A DNA stretch of 64,000 nucleotides, from positions 682,001 to 746,000 of the forward strand of contig NZ_CP031704.1 in NCBI RefSeq assembly GCF_003428335.1, given 5' to 3'. Within the stretch, counting starts at the first letter, position 1. The number at the start of each line of letters is the position of its first letter. Positions 59,654 to 64,000 of this stretch are shown piece after piece. The translations under genes were made by a program, and so were the position numbers. The notes beneath the pieces were generated by a model that had not been told where the DNA came from, did no database searches, and saw nothing but the letters and a program-made list of their open reading frames with translations. This DNA comes from Solimonas sp. K1W22B-7. Lineage in GTDB: Bacteria; Pseudomonadota; Gammaproteobacteria; Nevskiales; Nevskiaceae.

Positions 59654-59863
59654 ATGCTCCCGCACTTCCCGGTGGCCAAGGAGACGCTGGACAAGAGCGT
59701 CGTCGCGCGACGGTGTGCTCCGGCACGCGCCGTGGATTGCCAGGGCGGCTACGGCATGTGGAAGGAAGCCTTCGATGCGGGCAAGGGTGATGTCTTCACC
59801 ATCAGCGTCGCGGAGATCGTATCCGTCCGCGGGCAGGCGATAGCGGCGCAGCCCCCGCACTGA
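59654..59863 (+). CDS. doubtful small hypothetical protein
   Basis: A 69-residue frame (LPHFPVAKETLDKSVVARRC onward) preceded by AGGA. A patch of ordinary amino-acid composition (GGYGMWKEAFDAGKGDVFTI) suggests coding, now or formerly, but no family is recognised and an antisense frame is equally open. It may be a gene remnant. Confidence 0.25.
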   Translation: MLPHFPVAKETLDKSVVARRCAPARAVDCQGGYGMWKEAFDAGKGDVFTISVAEIVSVRGQAIAAQPPH

Positions 59864-59958
59864 CGCGGGCCGCCGCCCGTTCCTCGCTCAAAGGGAGCAC
59901 ACTGCAGTCGCAGTTGAGGTCCGCGTTCAGGCAGTGGTTCCACCATGGAGGGATCGTC

Positions 59959-60762
59959 ATGGACTACACCGAGCTCAAGAAGAAGCACCGCGCCACCTGG
60001 GCACTGGGCAACTACGACCGCCTGGCCCAGGGCCTGACCATCTCCACCGACCAGACGCTGCGCGTGGCACGCATCCGCCCCGGCGAGCGCGTGCTGGACC
60101 TGGCCACCGGCACCGGCATCACCGCCATCGCCGCGCGCGAGCGCGGTGCCAGGGTCACGGCAGTGGACCTGACGCCGGAACTGCTGGAAGTGGCCCGCGC
60201 CAAGGCGCAGGCCGAGGGTTACGACGACATTGACTTCCGCGAGGGCGACGCCGAGGCCCTGTCCCTGCCCGATGCCTCCTTCGACGTCGTGCTGTCCACC
60301 TGCGGCCACATGTTCGCGCCCGACCAGCCCAGGGTCGCCGCCGAGCTGGCACGCGTCACCCGGCCCGGCGGCCGCGTCGTGTTTCTTGCCTGGACGCCGG
60401 AAGGCGGTCTCGGCGGCTGGTTCCGCATCACCAACCAGCATGTCCCGCCGCCGCCTGGTGTCGCCAGCCCCTTCAACTGGGGCAATCCCGACAAGGTGCG
60501 CGAACTGCTTGGTGACGCCTTCAAGAACATCGGCTTCACCAGCGGCGACTGTCCTCAGTTCGGTGCTTCACCCGAGGACATCTGGGAGCTGTTCTCCACC
60601 TGCTACGGCCCCACGCTGCGCGCCATCGCCGCGCTGCAGGGCGACGCGCTGGAGGCATTCCGCCGCGAGATGCTCGCTTACCTCAACGGCTACCGTGCAA
60701 CGGCTGACGGGAAGGTGCGCTGGGGCCGCGAGTACCTGATCACACGGGCGCTGCGGAGCTGA
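59959..60762 (+). CDS. class I SAM-dependent methyltransferase (UbiE/COQ5-like)
   Basis: A 267-aa methyltransferase: motif I VLDLATGTGITAIAARERGA, the acidic motif VTAVDLTPELLEVARAKA, FREGDAEALSLPDASFDVVL (post-I) and RVTRPGGRVVFLAWTPEGGL. It is closest in pattern to UbiE/Methyltransf_11-type small-molecule methyltransferases; the substrate is unknown. GGAGGGA precedes ATG59959. It is convergent with a GST gene. Confidence 0.88.
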   Translation: MDYTELKKKHRATWALGNYDRLAQGLTISTDQTLRVARIRPGERVLDLATGTGITAIAARERGARVTAVDLTPELLEVARAKAQAEGYDDIDFREGDAEALSLPDASFDVVLSTCGHMFAPDQPRVAAELARVTRPGGRVVFLAWTPEGGLGGWFRITNQHVPPPPGVASPFNWGNPDKVRELLGDAFKNIGFTSGDCPQFGASPEDIWELFSTCYGPTLRAIAALQGDALEAFRREMLAYLNGYRATADGKVRWGREYLITRALRS

Positions 60763-60779
60763 GCTGTGGTGCGGGCGCC

Positions 60780-61556
60780 TTAGCCGGCCTTTTTTGCGCG
60801 CCGCACTTCCGCCGAGATGCCGCGATGTCTGCGATAAATCTCCAGCGCCCATTGCGCGGCAGGGTGTCGTAGCACCTCGTCGCGGTATTGCCGCAGGCTC
60901 GCCGGCAACTCCACCGCAAGCGGATACTGCAGCTCCGCCGGCTGCAACAGGGGCGCGAGCAGCGCTGCGGCCGTGAGGTCCGCCACCGAGAACGCATCGC
61001 CCACCAGATAGCCGCCGGGCTGCAGCTCGCGCGAAATGCGGGCGAGCGATTCCGCCACCGCGGCGCGGTCCTGGTCCAGGCGCCGCGCCTGGATCCGGTG
61101 GCGGAAGCGGTAGAAGGCCGGAAAGATTCGCGCGAGCGGCCTGAGGTTGTCGTAGGCCTGGGCGGGCATGCCCGTCGTCAGCACGCGAAGGGCCAGCTCC
61201 GGGTCTTCGTGGAACAGCGGCGTCACCACCGACGCACGCAGGCTCGGTCCCAGCACCTCGTCGAAATAGTCCTCCAGCGCCAGCGCACGCTGCAGTTGCG
61301 CGGGGTCCTTCGGATACAGCGAGGGTTCGGGCCGGTACTGCTCCAGCGCCGCGATGATCGCCGTCGAATCGCCAACCGCCTTGCCCTCCAGGAACAGGAT
61401 CGGCAGCGTGCCCCGCCCGGTGGCGCGCCAGGCGCGGAACAGGTAGTTCCCACCCAGCACGCGGCGCCGGTGCGGTATGTTCTTGAAGTCCAGCGCCCAG
61501 CGCGCCTTCTCGTTGAAGTGCGAGAACGGGATGTGCCATAGCAGCGGCAGGTCCAT
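60780..61556 (-). CDS. glutathione S-transferase family protein
   Basis: A 258-aa GST. The thioredoxin-like domain reads LLWHIPFSHFNEKARWALDF...TGRGTLPILFLEGKAVGDST, with DSTAI as glutathione site, followed by an all-helical C-terminal domain with YLVGDAFSVADLTAAALLAP. It is of normal length and separate from the long GST-like trio at 17.8-21 kb. The start ATG61556 begins the fold; a REP element follows upstream. Confidence 0.85.
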   Translation of the reverse strand: MDLPLLWHIPFSHFNEKARWALDFKNIPHRRRVLGGNYLFRAWRATGRGTLPILFLEGKAVGDSTAIIAALEQYRPEPSLYPKDPAQLQRALALEDYFDEVLGPSLRASVVTPLFHEDPELALRVLTTGMPAQAYDNLRPLARIFPAFYRFRHRIQARRLDQDRAAVAESLARISRELQPGGYLVGDAFSVADLTAAALLAPLLQPAELQYPLAVELPASLRQYRDEVLRHPAAQWALEIYRRHRGISAEVRRAKKAG

Positions 61557-61590
61557 CTGTTCGGCCTCTCTTCGGGATGGTGTCCCGATT

Positions 61591-61656
61591 GTAGGGTGCG
61601 CACCGCGCACCATCCGTCATTGCGTTTCGGTGCCGCGTGCGCGGTGCGCACCCTGC
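61591..61656. repeat. GTAG-type REP pair (GTAGGGTGCGCAC family)
   Basis: GTAGGGTGCGCACCGCGCAC and the inverse GTGCGCGGTGCGCACCCTGC face each other across 26 bp. It is a further hairpin family in the window and fills the gap between the GST and APC permease genes. Confidence 0.75.
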
Positions 61657-61661
61657 AAAAG

Positions 61662-63029
61662 CTACTGCAATCCGATCCCTTCCCGCGGCCCACGCTTCCA
61701 GTACCCCCGCAACCCATAAAACACCGGCACCCCCACCCCGATCAGCACCAGCCCGATGCCCGACTCCACCGGCATGGTCCACAGCGTATTGGCGATCAGC
61801 AGCACCGACACCCCCACGAACACGATCGGCACCCAGGGATACCCCAGCACGCGATACGGCCGTGCCAGCTCCGGGCGCTTGCGGCGCAGCACGATCACGC
61901 CGGCGCAGACCAGCGCGTAGAAGATCCACGACGAGAACACCACGTAGTTGGTGAGCTGGTCGAAAGTGCCCATCGCCGCCATCGCCGCGGCGATCACCGC
62001 CTGCACCAGCACCGACACCAGCGGCACGCGCGTGCTCGGGCTGAGATACCCCAGCTGGCGGAAGAACAAGCCGTCCTGCGCCATCGCGAACGGCACGCGC
62101 GCATTACTCAGCACCGAGCCGTTCATGGCACCCAGTGCCGAGATCACGAAGGCGATGGACACCGCACCCACCGCCGCCGCGCCCATGAAGGTCATCGCCG
62201 CCTTGGTCGCCACCGGCAGCGCGCCCGGATTCACGCTGGAGTTGGCGGACAGCACCTCGGTGAGCGGCAGCGCCAGGAAGTAGCCGAGGTTGATCAGGCA
62301 GTACACCACCATCACCAGCAGCACACCCAGGATCAGCGACAGCGGCACGTTCTTCTCCGGCTGCTTCACCTCGCCCGCGGCCATCGGCAGGTTGTTCCAG
62401 CCGTCGTAGGCCCAGAGCGCGGCCAGCATCGCCATGCCCAGGCCGGACGGCAGCAAGCTCTGCCCCATGCTGGCCTCGCCCAGGTGACCCATGCTGGCAG
62501 CGGGGCTGAAGAACAGCACCCCCACGGTGAGCCCCAGGATCAGCAGCAGCTTCACGCCGGTGACCAGCGACTGCACGCGCCCGCCCACCGACACATGCAG
62601 GCAGTTGAGCGCGCTGAAGAACAGGATGAAGGCGATGCCCATGCCCGCCTTGCCGCCGATGAATTCCAGGCCCACCGCGCCTTCCATGAAGGTGGCCGCG
62701 CCCACCGCGTAGGCGGCGATGGTGCCGGGCCCGGCGATCCAGAAGCGCGTCCAGCCGTTGAGGAAGGCGGTGAGATCGCCATAGGCCTCGCGCAGGTAGA
62801 CGTACTCGCCGCCGGCACGCGGAAACATCGCGCCCAGCTCGGCATAGCTCAGCGCGCCGGCCAGCGACAGCACGCCGGCCAGCACCCAGGCCGTCAGCAC
62901 CCAGGCGCCGGAGCCCACCTGCTGCGCCATGACGGCGGACTTGAGGAACACCCCGGTGCCGATCATGGAACCCACCACGATCGCCGCGGCGTCTACGAAA
63001 CCCAGGCCGCGGATCAGGCGAGTGGTCAT
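61662..63029 (-). CDS. APC family amino-acid permease
   Basis: A 455-aa inner-membrane transporter with 12 predicted helices, of the amino acid-polyamine-organocation superfamily (LAT-like branch). VVGSMIGTGVFLKSAVMAQQ (TM1 glycine-rich substrate loop), GALSYAELGAMFPRAGGEYV and LWAYDGWNNLPMAAGEVKQP are the hallmark segments. Substrate unknown; neutral or aromatic amino acids are common for this group. Confidence 0.92.
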   Translation of the reverse strand: MTTRLIRGLGFVDAAAIVVGSMIGTGVFLKSAVMAQQVGSGAWVLTAWVLAGVLSLAGALSYAELGAMFPRAGGEYVYLREAYGDLTAFLNGWTRFWIAGPGTIAAYAVGAATFMEGAVGLEFIGGKAGMGIAFILFFSALNCLHVSVGGRVQSLVTGVKLLLILGLTVGVLFFSPAASMGHLGEASMGQSLLPSGLGMAMLAALWAYDGWNNLPMAAGEVKQPEKNVPLSLILGVLLVMVVYCLINLGYFLALPLTEVLSANSSVNPGALPVATKAAMTFMGAAAVGAVSIAFVISALGAMNGSVLSNARVPFAMAQDGLFFRQLGYLSPSTRVPLVSVLVQAVIAAAMAAMGTFDQLTNYVVFSSWIFYALVCAGVIVLRRKRPELARPYRVLGYPWVPIVFVGVSVLLIANTLWTMPVESGIGLVLIGVGVPVFYGLRGYWKRGPREGIGLQ

Positions 63030-63153
63030 GGTGAAAAGAGGAGGGAAGGGATGACCCGGATACTACAGGGACGTGCCCGCAAGCAGGCCGTTGCGCAGCC
63101 CGGCTTCGCTATGCGAAACCAGCTGCGAGGCCGTCACCAGCCGCGCGCAATTG

Positions 63154-63168
63154 TTTAGTTTTTCTAAA
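63154..63168. promoter_or_regulatory. LysR-type operator box
   Basis: TTTAG-TTTTT-CTAAA, a T-N11-A dyad typical of LysR binding sites, in the 225-bp region between the APC permease and the 34-aa microprotein. The same region holds GCGCAATTG (63145-63153) and CAATTGTTGCGC (63188-63199), a second, longer inverted pair. A LysR gene lies just downstream at the window end. Confidence 0.45.
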
Positions 63169-63254
63169 TCGCCTGGCCAAAACATATCAATTGTTGCGCT
63201 GCGACCGCAGCCCTAATCTGGCCTCACTGAAGCAAGACAAACCGAGGTGCTGAA

Positions 63255-63359
63255 ATGTTTACCGCGATCGTTGTAGCCGTGAGCCTGCTGGCCACCGCCG
63301 TTCCGGAATTCATCGATTCCAAGGTGGACGAGCGCCGCATCGGCGGAGCCCGGCACTAA
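63255..63359 (+). CDS. 34-aa membrane microprotein
   Basis: A 34-codon gene: a hydrophobic N-terminal segment (FTAIVVAVSLLATAV) then an acidic/basic tail (EFIDSKVDERRIGGARH). GAGGTG lies 6 nt before ATG63255, a LysR-type box is upstream and an intrinsic terminator is downstream (63468-63499), so it looks like a real small transcription unit. No family is recognised. Confidence 0.5.
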   Translation: MFTAIVVAVSLLATAVPEFIDSKVDERRIGGARH

Positions 63360-63460
63360 CCCAATCCCTGGCCGACCCCGGCCGCCGGGCCTCAACCCCC
63401 GGCATGGCGCCCGCCCGAAAGGCCGGCGACCTTCTCCTCCAGATCCCGCCATGGGATCTA

Positions 63461-64000
63461 CTATTCGGGCCGCGACCCCCCTCGCGGCCTTTTCTTTTTG
63501 GTGGCGCGCAGCGCCTTCTCCGCGTCCAGCGCCGCCTCCTGCAGCAGCCACTGGCGGAACGCCGCCACCTCCGGTCGCCCGGCCGAGCCCGCCGCGGTAA
63601 CCGCCCAGTAGGCCCGGTCCAGCGTGATCGCCAGCGAGAAGGCCACCGCCACGTCACCGCGCTTGAGCTCGTCCGAGGCAAACATCGGCGTCGCCAGGGT
63701 CACGCCCAGGCCGTCGCCGGCGGCGTCCAGCGCCAGCGTCGAGTGGTCGAACTGCAGGCCGCGCCGCGGATCCACGTTGGTCACCCCGGCCTGGCGCAGC
63801 CACTGGGCCCAGCCCGAGCGCGAGCGATCCTCGATGTGCGTGTCGCCGTGCAGCAGCGCGTGGTAGCGCAGATCGTCGGGCGTCTTCAGCGGGTGTGGCC
63901 CGTCCTTGAGCAGTCGCGGGTGGCACATCGGCACGATATCGATGCGGAACAGCAGGTCCGCGTGCTCGGTCTCCGGCCGCTCGCTGCTGAACACGATGTC
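63461..64000 (-). CDS. LysR family regulator, GcvA-like (5' truncated by window end)
   Basis: The C-terminal about 179 residues of a LysR-type regulator; the HTH lies beyond the window. LLFRIDIVPMCHPRLLKDGP, LKTPDDLRYHALLHGDTHIE, LQFDHSTLALDAAGDGLGVT and the RWLLQEAALDAEKAL-type end match the GcvA/AmpR-like effector domain. The basic tail KKKRPRG is unusual. The last codons and stop overlap the hairpin that serves as terminator for the opposite strand. Confidence 0.85.
   Translation of the reverse strand, partial: DIVFSSERPETEHADLLFRIDIVPMCHPRLLKDGPHPLKTPDDLRYHALLHGDTHIEDRSRSGWAQWLRQAGVTNVDPRRGLQFDHSTLALDAAGDGLGVTLATPMFASDELKRGDVAVAFSLAITLDRAYWAVTAAGSAGRPEVAAFRQWLLQEAALDAEKALRATKKKRPRGGSRPE
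63468..63499 (+). terminator. Rho-independent terminator, overlapping the lysR 3' end
   Basis: GGCCGCGA-CCCCCC-TCGCGGCC followed by TTTTCTTTTT on the + strand. It would stop transcription from the microprotein side; on the minus strand it is inside the last codons of the LysR gene. Confidence 0.7.

Overview
The window is 64 kb of GC-rich, tightly packed bacterial DNA. It looks like chromosome rather than plasmid or phage: no integrase, no insertion sequence and no rRNA are visible, and I recognised no tRNA. The gene content suggests a hydrocarbon- or steroid-degrading gammaproteobacterium, possibly Nevskiales/Solimonadaceae. The support is a KshA-like Rieske oxygenase, a cytochrome P450, a DUF1302/DUF1329 pair, a QsdR-type TetR regulator, several GST-fold proteins, acyl-CoA enzymes and many GTAG-type palindromic (REP) repeats. 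The taxonomic placement is an inference.

Layout. 1-9.1 kb: end of a DUF3604 gene, SDR, metallo-beta-lactamase-fold hydrolase, P450, an AT-richer TIR-domain gene that looks acquired, a Rieske oxygenase, two small membrane proteins, and a tandemly duplicated Methyltransf_16-type methyltransferase. 9.1-16.3 kb: a three-heme c-type cytochrome lipoprotein; an ArsR-AHSA1-DUF899-membrane protein operon from an operator-overlapped, probably leaderless promoter; then a hydrolase, a DUF7079-NYN ribonuclease and an SseB-family gene. 16.4-27.8 kb: the most system-like region. A double thioredoxin-fold DsbA/HCCA-isomerase-like gene is divergent from three consecutive large GST-like genes, followed by divergent DUF1302 and DUF1329 genes, a TetR regulator, a hydrolase, a cysteine-less glutaredoxin-like protein and a crotonase. 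Copies of one 15-bp palindrome (TTTACAnnnTGTAAA) lie in both divergent promoter regions, and a degenerate copy lies at the tetR start, which suggests one regulon.

28-45.7 kb: an EAL-CBS-GGDEF protein; a large membrane protein; two paralogous beta-propeller lipoproteins flanking a QsdR-like TetR gene; an ABM monooxygenase; a penicillin-acylase lipoprotein; and mostly small housekeeping or unknown genes (YjdM, MsrQ-like, ParA-like, HDOD, MOSC, YqaA, HopJ-family). One of these is a 38-aa basic protein with a strong terminator. 45.8-54.3 kb: LuxR-type HTH, SGNH hydrolase, TetR, TonB receptor, an AraC regulator divergent from an Fsr-type exporter, and an acyl-CoA dehydrogenase. 54.4-64 kb: a lux-box-like dyad ahead of a GH19-like lysozyme fused in frame to a second exported protein; the ahpC-ahpF peroxide defence operon with a perfect intercistronic hairpin; a methyltransferase; a GST; an APC permease; a 34-codon membrane microprotein with its own terminator; and a truncated LysR gene.

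Repeats are a strong theme. At least five families of hairpins beginning GTAG (or a variant), often as inverted pairs, fill intergenic spaces and twice supply the end of a gene. A separate roughly 120-bp inverted-repeat element occurs in two full copies in opposite orientation.
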